A stretch of 64,000 nt of DNA. Origin: Chrysemys picta bellii (taxonomy: Eukaryota > Chordata > Testudines > Emydidae). Within the stretch, counting starts at the first letter, position 1. Every line of letters begins with the position of its first letter. The notes under the pieces are model-generated. The model was given only the letters and a program-made list of their open reading frames with translations. It ran no database searches and had not been told where the DNA came from. Where the stretch lies: contig NC_088795.1 in assembly GCF_011386835.1 (NCBI RefSeq), positions 107,692,434-107,756,433 of the forward strand. Reading direction: 5' to 3'. Made by a program: the position numbers and the translations under genes. This document shows, piece after piece, positions 23,769 to 32,976 of this stretch.

Positions 23769-23973
23769 CGGTGCCGCTGCTGCAGCGACCGCAACCGGCT
23801 CCGCTGTGGCGCTTCCACCCCCGCCCGGCTCCGGCAGCCGAGCCGCGCTCCGCCCGCCCCCTGCGCCCCACGCTGCCTCCCGTCGCTGGCTTCCGGGGCT
23901 CTGCGCCTGCGCGGAAAAACGTCACCACGCAAACGTGTCCGCTAACTCCCCGGGGAAAGAGGTGCTGGCGAGG

Positions 23974-24020
23974 AGGCGGAGCTAAGGGCGAGGCGGAGCT
24001 AAGGGCGGGGCGGGGCTAGC
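23974..24020. repeat. 17-bp tandem repeat with GC boxes in STIM2 upstream region
   Basis: The unit AGGCGGAGCTAAGGGCG occurs perfectly at 23974-23990 and 23991-24007, followed by a degenerate third copy (GGGCGGGGCTAGC). It lies about 210-250 bases upstream of the STIM2 ATG. Confidence 0.85.
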
Positions 24021-24240
24021 TCAGGGGGCGGGGACAGGCTGGGGGTGCTGCGAGGAGGGGCTGGAGTCCGGGGAGGCAGCGAGGGGTGCGCGCCAGCAGC
24101 CGGCGAGAGGAGCCCGCTCTGCAGGGGCCGTGCCCTGTGAGACGCAGAGGGGAAGCGGGGCTGCCCCAGCCAGGGGGACAGGAATCTGCGGTGGGCCGCA
24201 GAGGGAAGCACGAGGGAGAAGCGCAGGTGGCTCTAGGGCT

Positions 24241-24868
24241 GTTCCAGGAGAGGAAAACAACAAGGCAATAGCAAGGCAGCTGCAGGCTGGAGGAGATCCC
24301 TGCTGAAGGCAGCAGGAGGAAGGAGAAACGGGAAGGGGAGAGGAAATGGTTGCTGACAACTTTTTTTCAGTGCTTAACTCGTAATGAAAAAGGTTGCGGG
24401 GTTCCTGCAATTTTTTTTCCATTCATAACTGATGCAGCAAGCCCAGAGGTGCCAGGGCTATGAACAAGCGAACGGGGGGGGGGGGGGGGGCGGGACAAAG
24501 CATTAGCAAGACATGGCACAAATTAAGCACTGTTTTTTTTCCAGAAAGGACCCACCCGCTGTCACATCAAAGGCAGCTGAAAAACATAAATACTGTAACA
24601 TTTATCTTTGTGCAAATTGCTATAGAGGCCACAGGGATATTTTATGATCACACACAAGAAGAAAGGCAATCCATCAAATAATCTTTCTATTAAGATACAT
24701 TTAACACTGTTAACGAGTTTGAGACATTCTGCAATGGGTTTGGCAATGTGATCGTGTAACTAAAATGCACAGGGATTAGAGTCCATTGGCCTGGGTTCTA
24801 CTCATGATTCAGCCATGAAGAGCTAAGCATAACGTTTTATTAATGAGACAAGAGCACCACTACGAACC
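24241..24868. other. Upstream flank of STIM2 with G17 homopolymer
   Basis: GC content falls back to background. A run of 17 G residues lies at 24474-24490. About 24770-24830 vaguely resembles a MIR fragment (TGGCCTGGGTTCTACTC). No exon was recognised. Confidence 0.45.
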
Positions 24869-24880
24869 CCAAGTAGAAGT

Positions 24881-25063
24881 CTGGTGGCACCTTAAAGACT
24901 AACAGATTTATTTAGGCATAAGCTTTCGTGAGTAAAAACCTCACTTAGGTTTTTACTCACGAAAGCTTATGCCCAAATAAATCTGTTAGTCTTTAAGGTG
25001 CCACCAGACTCCTTGTTGTTTTTGTAGATACAGACTAACACGGCTACCCCCTGATACTTGACA
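24881..25063 (-). mobile_element. SINE-like hairpin retroposon
   Basis: Two complementary arms of about 62 bases, beginning CTGGTGGCACCTTAAAGACT and turning back after CCTCACTT, form a near-perfect hairpin. The right arm continues into the family head read in reverse (CAGACTAACACGGCTACCCC). A perfect 12-bp duplication, CCAAGTAGAAGT, flanks it at 24869-24880 and 25064-25075. It is therefore a single insertion of an already hairpin-shaped product, not two separate insertions. Confidence 0.85.
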
Positions 25064-25075
25064 CCAAGTAGAAGT

Positions 25076-25914
25076 ACATTTCAATTGAACAGTTCTTTCA
25101 CAGGCAGCTAGTAGGAGTGAGATTTAAAATATCTCTATGAATAGTTGCTCTAGTGATCCATATTAAAAATTGAGCCACACAATCAAGCTTATGTTAAATT
25201 AATTCACTGAGGGTTTTAAAATGTACATAAATTTAGCAACTTTTCACTGAGGAAGGGACATCAAAGGAGAGCTTTCTATTCCGAGAAAGAGGAATTGGGA
25301 CATATTTTACAAAAAAGAAAATGCTAGAAGTCACAGATGTACAGACTATTCTAAATTCATAGAGCTAAAGGGTATTTGAAGCCTGGTCACACAAAAGCTA
25401 ATATATAAAACAAAATTGAGCCCTCAACAAGTCCAGGACTTATTGTGGTAATAGCATGAGCCTTTAATGCTTAAGCAAAAGGACTGACTCCCCTAGACAA
25501 AAGCAGTAGCAGGCACATTCTTCATGGGAACCAGCCAATAGATAGAGATAAAACTAGACATTCTCCTACTGTAGGTTAGGCCTGCACTGTGCTCGGTGCT
25601 GTACAAACAAATAAGCCAATAGGGAACCCAAACTCTTAAGGTGCTCAAGGCCCTTCACTCCAACTAAAGTAACAGAGTAGAGAACCAGGACCTTTAAAGA
25701 CCAGGCCTGTGGTCCCTGCTGTACAGAGTTTATATTCTAATTTCAGGCAAAGATAGAATAAGTCATACACACAGCATACCAGAGAATAGTGCAACGTGAA
25801 GCCATATAGATGGGGGAAATATATTCCAAATATATTTACACACAAAAATATATTTTTTTAAAAATAGTAACTCTCAAAATAACCCTGCCTTTGAGGAGGC
25901 TGTGCAGGGAAAAT
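25076..25914. other. Intergenic sequence with L2/MIR-like fragment
   Basis: About 25570-25760 contains GTGCTCGGTGCTGTACAAAC and GTCCCTGCTGTACAGAG, resembling an old amniote L2/MIR-type tail on the minus strand, split by other sequence. Nothing else was recognised. Confidence 0.4.
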
Positions 25915-26425
25915 GAAGGTTACTTCCCTGTAACCGAGGTTCTTTGAGATAGACGCTGCATATTGCTAGTCGTGGGGTGCTCCGACTGGTGCAGCCTGAA
26001 TGGTAAAATTTACTAGCAGTAGTCATTGGAGTGTCCACACACTTCCCTTGGCTTTCCCCTCACTGAGCTCTGGATGTTCTAGGGCAAGTGTTTAGAAGGA
26101 GTATAGTGCTCCACTACCTTAGCTCCTTCCCCTCTGACCCCAACCATTTGGTAAGTAGGACTTCAAGGTAGTGAGGAAAGGTGGACGTGAAGTGTCAATA
26201 TGCAGATCCATTTCAAAGGACCTCAGTAATAGGTCAGTAACATTCATTTCTTCCTTTGAGTGTACTTTGCATATTCCCATTCATGGGATAGATTAATAAG
26301 CAGTACTCTGACCCAGGATGGTGAGACCCAGAGTTCTAGTTAAACAAGGAGTGCAGAACTGCCTTGCCCAATTTTGCGTCTGAGCTAGATTCTGAGTCTA
26401 AAGAAGAATGTTAAATTAAAGTGTG
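25915..26425 (+). repeat. Left inverted terminal repeat of the DIRS-like element
   Basis: Starts GAAGGTTACTTCCCTGTAAC. Shared landmarks with the right repeat (reverse complement) include GGTTCTTTGAGATA, AAGTAGGACTTCAAGGTAGT, CATATTCCCATTCATGGGAT, TTAAACAAGGAGTGCAG and GAGTCTAAAGAAGAAT. A 43-base segment at 26297-26339 is inverted relative to the right repeat. Confidence 0.8.
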
Positions 26426-26599
26426 ACCAGAACTCCAGGTTGCTGCTCTATATATTTCTACCAGAGGAATATGCCAACAGAAAACCATACAAGTTGTCTT
26501 TGATCTAGTTGAATGAGTTTTGTTGCCTGGAGGAGTAGATAATCCCTACAATTTATAAGGTTCATAAATGCTTAATCTAACCCATCTAGAGAGTCTGTA

Positions 26600-27187
26600 T
26601 AGAAATCCCTTTTCCTTTTTTTTTTATCCACGAGCTATAACCAGCCTTGAAGATTGTCTAAAGGGGACTGAAAAGTATACCTTTCATTGCACTTTAATTT
26701 TCTGACCACCACATTAATGACCTTAACACTTGTTGTGGAATTATTATTTTTTATTCATGCTGTCTAAACCTGGTGTGTAATTCTTTGCTAAACAGTGCAG
26801 AAGGTATCTCATCTGAAGACAAGCAAAAGGAGTCACTGCTCTGGATGATGCCAGCAGCCCCAGGAACCAAAGGAAGAAAAGAATTCATTGTCTTGATAAC
26901 TGGTAGAGGCAATATACACATCTGTTTGTTTTAATATCTCTCGTCTGGGAGAAAAGCTCTCTCCACAGTTAAATCCGATATGGCTTTTATAAAAAGACTC
27001 CTTTAAGTGGGTTTAGGCAGGACTTTTCCCAATGTATCTGTACTCCCAGACTGACAAATGATGAACATATTTGACTTACATGTTCTAAGATATCTTCCCT
27101 GGACGATATTTTTATTAGACAGTCCTCTAGGTGCGGGATACAGATGTCTATGGCTTTCTTAGCTATGCTGCTACAACACACAGGCAT
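26600..27187 (-). pseudogene. DIRS-like reverse transcriptase / RNase H remnant
   Basis: The 66-codon open piece at 26987-27187 has HLED at residues 19-22 where RTs carry the catalytic Y-x-D-D, and LGVQIHWEKS at 47-56, the motif typical of Ty3/DIRS-type RTs. Downstream (lower coordinates) the broken frames continue with a stretch resembling the RNase H region (LMWWSEN near 26700). Stops and a degenerate catalytic box show it is inactive. Confidence 0.7.
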
Positions 27188-27410
27188 TTTCTAAACACCC
27201 TGAGTGCTGTACACAACTCATAAAGGAGGACACTGTACTGAAAATGGTCCTGTTCAACAATGAAATGCAAGTACCTCCAAGGACATGGCCTTACAGAAAT
27301 GTGGACATATTCATCGTTGAGCTCCAGAGGTACACACCACTCCTGGAGAGAAAGAGATGGTATTATAGAAGTTAGAGACAACATGCAGAAGCATAATTTC
27401 TTTATATGAG

Positions 27411-27610
27411 GCAATGTCTACACTACCACTTATGTCAGCAAAATTTATGTCACTCAGCGGTGTGAAAAAACATCCCCACCCCTCCCGAGTGACATAAATT
27501 TTGCTGGCGTAAGTGGCAGTGTTCAGAGCAGCTACACAGATTTTACAGTGGCACAGCTGCATCAGTACATCTGTGCTGCTGTAAACTATCTAGTCTAGAT
27601 ATAGCCTACC
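27411..27610. mobile_element. Harbinger-type MITE
   Basis: The ends read AGGCAATGTCTACACTACCA and, in reverse, AGGCTATATCTAGACTAGAT, resembling the TIRs of PIF/Harbinger elements. The inner arms AAATTTATGTCACTC (about 27438) and GAGTGACATAAATTTTGCTG (about 27487) are complementary. About 200 bases, non-coding. Confidence 0.6.
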
Positions 27611-28235
27611 TGTTCAATCTCTTTAAATCCGAAATAAAGCAAAGACCCATTGGGGGGGGAGAGGAGAAAACAACAATTAAAACCTATTCTGTCTGCAATC
27701 TCATTGAACTACCTCTGTAGCACCTAACTATAGTAGAGATTGAACCTCCTTTAACAAACCAAGATGACTTTGATCTCTGCCCAGATATGAAGCTGGTTGT
27801 TGTTAAGGGAAAAGGTTTGAATTAAATTGTGAAACCAGATGAAATAACTTCTAAAATCCATCTATCCAATATTATTAACTCCCACTGATAATCAAAATGG
27901 GACTACTGGTATCCAAACTGAGGATAAGTAATGTCCAAGTGGACCGGCTTGAAGCTCTGTGTCAAAGCCGATGTCTTGGAGGAACCATAGAAGATGAACA
28001 TGAAACTTTCCCTTTAATATTGCAAGATTTAACTTTCTTCCTCCGTTGTAGCTGGTGTTGTGGGGTATAATGGGTGGAAATGATATGACCTTTTCTAATA
28101 ATTGTAATGAAGTGAAGGACACAAAGGAGCTGGGATTGCATTTGATATTTATGTATTGGAGTCAAATAAGGTCTCTCCCCTGTATTAAAGAAATCTAAAG
28201 ATCTAGGAGTAGAGCTTACATTTTTCATCTTCTCT
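27611..28235 (-). other. Interior of DIRS-like element, unassigned
   Basis: Lies between the gag-like and RT remnants. Minus-strand frames at 27892-28243 are broken and may be the gag-RT spacer. No domain was recognised. Confidence 0.4.
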
Positions 28236-29075
28236 AGAATCATAGAATATCAGGGTTGGAAAGGACCTCAGGAGGTCATCTAGTCCCCCTGCTCAAAGCA
28301 GGACCAACCCCCAACTAATCATCCCAGCCAGGGCTTTGTCAAGCCTGACCTTAAAAACCTCTAAGGATGGGGAGTCCACTGCCTCCCTACGTAACCCATT
28401 CCAGTGCTTCACCACCCTCCTAGTGCAAAAGTTTTTCCTAATATCCAACCTAAACCTGCTCCACTGCAACTTGAGACCATTGCTCCTTGTTCTGGCATCT
28501 GGTACCACTGAGAACAGTCTGGATCCATCCTCTTTGGAACCCCCTTTCAGGTAGTTGAAAGCAGCTATCAAATCCCCCCTCATTCTTCTCTTCTGCAGAC
28601 TAAACAATCCCAGTTCCCTCAGCCTCTCCTCATAAGTCTTGTGTTTCAGCCCCCTAATCATTTTAAAAAAAGCAACAGAGTTCTGTGGCACCTTTAAGAC
28701 TAACAGATGTATTGGAGCATAAGCTTTCGTGGGTGAATACCCACTTCATCAGACGCATGGTATCCAAACTGCTCTGACGAACTGGTACCCCATGCGTCTG
28801 ACGAAGTGGGTATTCACCCACGAAAGCTTATGCTCCAATACATCTGTTAGTCTTAAAGGTGCCACAGAACTCTCTGTTGCTTTTTATAGATCCAGACTAA
28901 CACGGCTACCCCTCTGATACGAATCATTTTTGTTGCTCTCCGCTGGACTCTTTCCAATTTTTCCACATCCTTCTTGTAGTGTGGGGACCAAAACTGGACA
29001 CAGTACTTCAGATGAGGCCTCACCAATGTCGAATAGAGAGGAACGATCACGTCCCTCGATCTGCTGGCAAATCTA
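28236..29075 (-). mobile_element. CR1 LINE 3' fragment, interrupted by hairpin retroposon
   Basis: Begins AATCATAGAATATCAGGG and GGACCTCAGGAGGTCATC, the CR1 3' tail in reverse, and continues into the C-terminal part of ORF2. The minus-strand frame 28293-28691 includes [20 protein letters not shown] and [13 protein letters not shown]. The CR1 resumes at 28922 (ATTTTTGTTGCTCTCCGCTG) after the insertion and runs to about 29075. Its 5' end is truncated. Confidence 0.88.
28665..28921 (-). mobile_element. SINE-like hairpin retroposon nested in CR1
   Basis: Left arm (AGCAACAGAGTTCTGTGGCA through CCACTTCATCAGACGCATG) and right arm (CATGCGTCTGACGAAGTGGG through to the family head in reverse, ACACGGCTACCCCTCTGATA) are complementary over about 90 bases. 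A 33-base loop separates them. AATCATTTT at 28656-28664 and 28922-28930 is a duplication of the interrupted CR1 sequence. Confidence 0.85.
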
Positions 29076-29099
29076 GTATTTCATCAGTCTGAACACTAA

Positions 29100-29690
29100 A
29101 CGGACTATCTCCTTCAAATGGAACGTCCACAATCCTCATTTTTATTTTGCGAGGGAGTCCCGCTGATCTTAACCGTTCGTGTCTCCTTAATGACAGCCAA
29201 AGCTACTGATCTTGCTGAAGTATCTGAGGAGTCAAAAGCTGCTCTCAACTGTTGCTTAGCAACATTCAGTCCTTCAGTCAAAACAGCATTGTATTATTTT
29301 TTGTGTTTCTCTGGAAGAGCATTAAGAAAACGAGGACATATTGCTCCAGAGATGGTATTTGTACCTAGCCATGACAGCTTCATAGTTGGAAATGTGCATG
29401 TATAATGCAGCTGAAGAAAATATTTGTCTTCTTAATCATCCACCTTCTTCCCTTCTTTATTGATGCAGTAGAGTGATTTTGGGCACCTTTTGATTTGTGA
29501 AGTGCCACTTCAACCACCAACTAATTAAGAGAAAGATGAATATGAAACGTAGCAAGTCCTTCTTGACGGAAATGATGTAATTTGTCTGTCTTCTTAGACA
29601 GAGGCTGAGTGGTTGAGGAGGTCTTCCAGACTGCCTTTGCTGTCTGAAGCAACTCCCTCTAACAATGGAAGTGTGGTTCATTATATAGCC
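29100..29690 (-). pseudogene. DIRS-like gag remnant (LAP2-alpha-like)
   Basis: The minus-strand translation in broken frames gives stretches resembling DIRS gag proteins related to the LAP2-alpha C-terminal domain. They are AKAVWKTSS, LVVEVALHKSKGAQN and, further on, AAFDSSDTSARSVALAV. The order fits known gag proteins. Several stops and shifts are present. The assignment rests on remembered family motifs. Confidence 0.6.
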
Positions 29691-29847
29691 TGTGCCCCCA
29701 AAATATAAAAGATTGCAGGATGTGATGATTTCTCTACAAAAACAGAAGCAATATCTAACATCTTTGACACTTGGGATACTAACTCATGAAAGGCTAGAGC
29801 ATCATTTGATGGCTTATATTCCCTACATTTTCGTCTGGAGAACAAAC

Positions 29848-30011
29848 ATACTGGCCGCCACTTCCAGCAGCTCCCATTGGCCTGGAGCAGCAAACTGCGG
29901 CCACTGGGAGCCGTGATCGTCCGAACCTGTGGATGCGGCAGGTAAACAAACCGGCCCGGCCTGCCAGGGGCTTTCCTTGCACAAGCGGCAGAACAAGTTT
30001 GGGAACCACTG
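29848..30011. mobile_element. hAT-type MITE fragment (GC-rich)
   Basis: Contains CAGCTCCCATTGGCCTGGAG, CAGGTAAACAAACCGGCCCG and a right end TTTGGGAACCACTG, the usual hAT CAGTGG-type terminus in reverse. The same body occurs at 47026-47290. The left end is truncated. Confidence 0.55.
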
Positions 30012-30065
30012 CTGTAGACATATTCCTCTGGCAGAGACATGTAGAGCAGCAACCTAGACTTCTGT

Positions 30066-30580
30066 TCACATTTTTACTTAAAATTATTCTTTAGACTCGG
30101 AATCTCGATCAGATACAAAATTTGACAAGGTAGTCCTGCACTCCTTGTTTAATAAGCAGTACTCTGACCCAGGACGGTGAGACCTGGAGTTCTCGTTAAT
30201 CTATCCCATGAATGGGAATATGTGGAAGACACTCAAAAGAAGAAATGAAGATTACTTACCTGTAACTGAGGTTCTTTGAGATGGACTCTGCATATTCATA
30301 CTCCACATCCACCTTTCCTCACTACCTTGGAGTCCTACTTACCAAAGGGCTTAGGGTCACAGGGGAAGGAACTGAGGTAGTGGAGCACCACACTCCTTTT
30401 AATCCATTGCCCAAGAACATCAAGAGTTCAGTGTGTATGGGGGAGAGGAGCAGACAAGGGAGGCATGTGGGAGGCGATGACTACTGCTAGTAGATTTTTA
30501 CTATTCAGACTGCACCAGCCAGTGCATCTCAGGAAGAGGGAATATTCAGAGAACACTTGAAGGAAGAACTGTTGCCATCT
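30066..30580 (-). repeat. Right inverted terminal repeat of the DIRS-like element
   Basis: Reverse-complement partner of 25915-26425. Left landmarks are ATTCTTTAGACTCGGAATC and GCACTCCTTGTTTAA; further in are TTAATCTATCCCATGAATGG and GATTACTTACCTGTAACTGA. The internal 43 bases at 30153-30195 read in the same absolute direction as in the left repeat, so they are inverted relative to the repeat. Confidence 0.8.
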
Positions 30581-30666
30581 TAGTTTACTATACAGGAAAT
30601 TGAATCACACAGCTGAATGTTTACATCTGTGGGTGAGGGAAATCAAGAAAACATACTATAATACTG

Positions 30667-30890
30667 TAACAGAGGGGTAGCCGTGTTTGTTGCTTTTTAC
30701 AGATTCAGACTGAGGGTCCGGTGGCCCCTTTAAGACTAACAGAAGTATTGGAGCATAAGCTTTCGTGGGCGAATGCCCACTTCATCAGACGCAAGTCTGA
30801 TGCGTCTGATGAAGTGTGCGTTCACCCACGAAAGCTTATGCTCCAATACTTCTGTCAGTCTTAAAGGGGCCACAGGACCCTGTTACTTTT
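30667..30890. mobile_element. SINE-like hairpin retroposon with internal micro-inversion
   Basis: Arms of about 80 bases (30715-30797 and 30798-30887; left arm includes GAGCATAAGCTTTCGTGGGC) are complementary. A perfect 13-bp duplication TACTATAATACTG flanks it at 30654-30666 and 30891-30903. Bases 30688-30711 are an exact 24-base inversion relative to the copy at 31239. The Harbinger element was inserted one base beyond the right duplication. Confidence 0.88.
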
Positions 30891-31238
30891 TACTATAATA
30901 CTGAGGCCTAGTCTACACTAGTCTGTTATTTCAGAATTACCTGAATTAATTCGGAAAAAAAAAAAAAAGATTCCATCCACACGACCAAACCGTTTTTTTT
31001 ATTTAAAGGGCTCTTTAATCCGATTTCTGTACTCCACCTCAGCAAGTGGAGTAGCGCTTATATCAAAATCGCAATCCCGGGTTAAAGGTATTGTGGACGC
31101 AATTCGACGTTATTGGGCTCCGGGAGCTATCCCAGAATGCTCCCTTGTGACCGCTCTGGACAACACTCTCAACTCCGATGCACTAACCAGGTGGGCAGGA
31201 AAAGCCCCGGGAACTTTTGAATTTCATTTCCTGTTTGG

Positions 31239-31344
31239 TATCAGAGGGGTAGCCGTGTTAGTCTGAATCTGTAAAAAGCAACAGAGGGTCCTGTGGCACC
31301 TTACTTCTGTTAGTCTTAAAGGTGCCACAGGACCCTCTGTTGCT
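31239..31344 (+). mobile_element. Short SINE-like hairpin retroposon inside Harbinger
   Basis: The head TATCAGAGGGGTAGCCGTG runs to CCTGTGGCACCTT, then turns back as ACTTCTGTTAGTCTTAAAGG through ACCCTCTGTTGCT. It is flanked by ATTTCCTGTTTGG (31226-31238) and ATTTCTTGTTTGG (31345-31357), a 13-bp duplication with one mismatch. Here the fold-back happened after only about 65 bases of body. Confidence 0.88.
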
Positions 31345-31353
31345 ATTTCTTGT

Positions 31354-32825
31354 TTGGTCACCATCAGCACAGGTGACCATCACCACAGTCTACCATCACA
31401 GGTGACCATGCAGAGTCCACCATCACAAGAGATCACGCAGTCCCGGATTCGCAGAAGAGCTCCAGCATGGTCCGAACGGGAGGTCCTGGATCTCATCGCA
31501 TGTTGGGGAGACGAGTGTTATGGCAGAACTACGTTCCAAAAAAAGGAACGCAAATACGTACCCTAAAGCCTCCAGGGCCATGACGGAAAGAGGCTACTCC
31601 AGGGACACAGAGCTGTGTCGTACAAAAATCAAGGAGCTCAGGCAAGCGTACCAAAAAGCCAGGGAGGCAAATGGGCGCTCTGGGTCACAGCCCCATACAT
31701 TCCACTTCTACCGTGAGCTGTATGCAATTATGGGAGGTGACCCCACCACTACCACACCACTGTCCGTGGACACCTGCAAGGGGGGAATTACACGGAGCGA
31801 GGAGGAAGAGTCATTGGAGGACGAAGAGGAGGAGGAGGAGGAGGACAGTGCACAGGCAGCAAGTGCGGAATGCATCTTCCCTCCTAGCCAGGAACTATTC
31901 TTAACGCTGGATCCAATAGCCTCTCCCCACTCCCAAGGTGGGCTCCCAGACCATGACCCTGGAGAAGGTACTTCTGGTGAGTGACAGCCTGATCAGAGCC
32001 ACGCGGTTGTGGGGGGGGGGGAAGAAAGGGGGGAACCCAGCCGCGCTGGGCTGTTCATGTTTAGTTTAAAGGGCTCATCCCTGCTCAGAGCCTCATCGGA
32101 GCCATGTAGTGGGTGCAGGGGGTCAGGGGTTGTGTGAAGCAATCATCCCAGAGATCCCGCAGGCCCTCCTTTTATATGGCAAACCCATCAGGCATTGCTG
32201 AAAGCAGTGAAATGAATGTAGAAGAAGCAGAACCCTGCGTGCCCCTAGGCTGCCTGCAACCTGAATTCTGTTGCCCAGCCATGTGTGATGGCTTACTCAC
32301 ACCAAAGTGTCCCCTTTGTTCTCTGAAATGTATCTTTTAAATACTATCCTCCCTTTTTCTCCTCCTGCAGGTGCAAATGTTTCAACGCGGCCCCTATCTT
32401 CCCAGAGACTGATCCAGATTAGAAGGCAGAAAAAATGAACTCGGGACGACATGTTCACCAAGCTCATGCAGTCCTCCCACACTGATTGCCTCCACGCATT
32501 CAGCTGGGCCCTAACAATTGCAGAGTCCTGTAAAGCATTACAGGAACACGAAGAGAGGAGGGACGTGCGCAATGAGAGCAGGCAGGTCAAGCTCATGGGG
32601 GAGCAAACTGACATGCTCTGCTGTATGGTGGATCTAATGCGGGAAAGGCAGCAAGACCACAGACTGCTGCTGCAGCCCCTGTATAACCGCCCTCCCTCCT
32701 CCCCAAGGTACATAGCCTCCTCACCCAGACACCCAAGAACACGAGGGGGGAGGCTACGGGGACCCCCACACTCAACCCCAGAGGATTGCCCAAGCAGCAG
32801 AAAGCTGGCATATGCGAACTTTTGA
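31354..32825 (+). pseudogene. Harbinger Myb/SANT-like DNA-binding protein gene (broken)
   Basis: In Harbinger elements a Myb-like protein partners the transposase in DNA binding and nuclear import. Exon 1 begins at 31354. Its Myb/SANT-like domain starts APAWSEREVLDLIACWGDE; a frameshift near 31525 moves into the frame that continues AELRSKKRNANTYPKASRAM, then ERGYSRD and CRTKIKELRQAYQKA. An acidic stretch (EEEEEEED) follows. The donor is TCTG|GTGAGT (31976/31977) and the acceptor CTCCTGCAG|GTGC (32370/32371), phases matching. In exon 2 a CGA-to-TGA type stop at about 32437 interrupts. The frame then runs from 32451 to a stop at 32825, with AATAAA at about 32930. The frameshift and nonsense codon make it inactive. 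Confidence 0.85.
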
Positions 32826-32976
32826 TTTGGTTTCTGGACTTGTCCTTCCCTCCTCCTCAACTCCCCTAACCCAATATTCCTCCCCTCCCCTGGTCTACCT
32901 TCTGATTTCTCTCAATGTGTTGTGCAACAAATAATAAAGAACACTTTTTAAACAATTTTGACTTTATTTCCTTTCA

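Larger units (their letters stand above)
23361..24240 (-). promoter_or_regulatory. STIM2: CpG island and promoter of STIM2
   Basis: About 0.9 kb of strongly GC- and CpG-rich DNA in an AT-rich window, covering STIM2 exon 1 and the region upstream on the minus strand. No TATA box is evident. GC boxes (GGGGCGGGG-like) recur at 24003-24040. A CRE-like TGACGT on the minus strand lies at 23919-23924, next to an NRF1-like GCGCCTGCGCGG (about 23902-23913). This is a typical housekeeping-type promoter layout; start sites cannot be placed by eye. Confidence 0.8.
25915..30580 (-). mobile_element. Decayed DIRS-like tyrosine-recombinase retrotransposon
   Basis: Two long terminal repeats in inverted orientation (25915-26425 and about 30066-30580) bracket minus-strand remnants of a gag-like gene (29100-29690) and a reverse transcriptase/RNase H (26600-27187). 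Inverted rather than direct terminal repeats, with a LAP2-alpha-like gag, are the DIRS hallmark; such elements integrate without target duplication. I could not find the tyrosine recombinase. Later insertions break the interior: a MITE at 27411-27610, a CR1 at 28236-29075 with a nested hairpin retroposon, and a hAT-MITE fragment at 29848-30011. Outer limits are approximate. Confidence 0.72.

Noticed and set aside
23563..23928. 121-codon minus-strand frame through the CpG island, and overlapping plus-strand frames
   Set aside because: These are GC-driven Arg/Gly/Pro frames. The STIM2 frame has the signal peptide, family match and splice donor; the others do not.
24881..25063. Reading the hairpin as two adjacent insertions in opposite orientation
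   Set aside because: Only one pair of 12-bp duplications exists, placed outside both arms; there is none between the arms.
28336..28554. Plus-strand frames across the CR1 copies (also 34862-35122, 35838-36098)
   Set aside because: Antisense shadows of CR1 ORF2.
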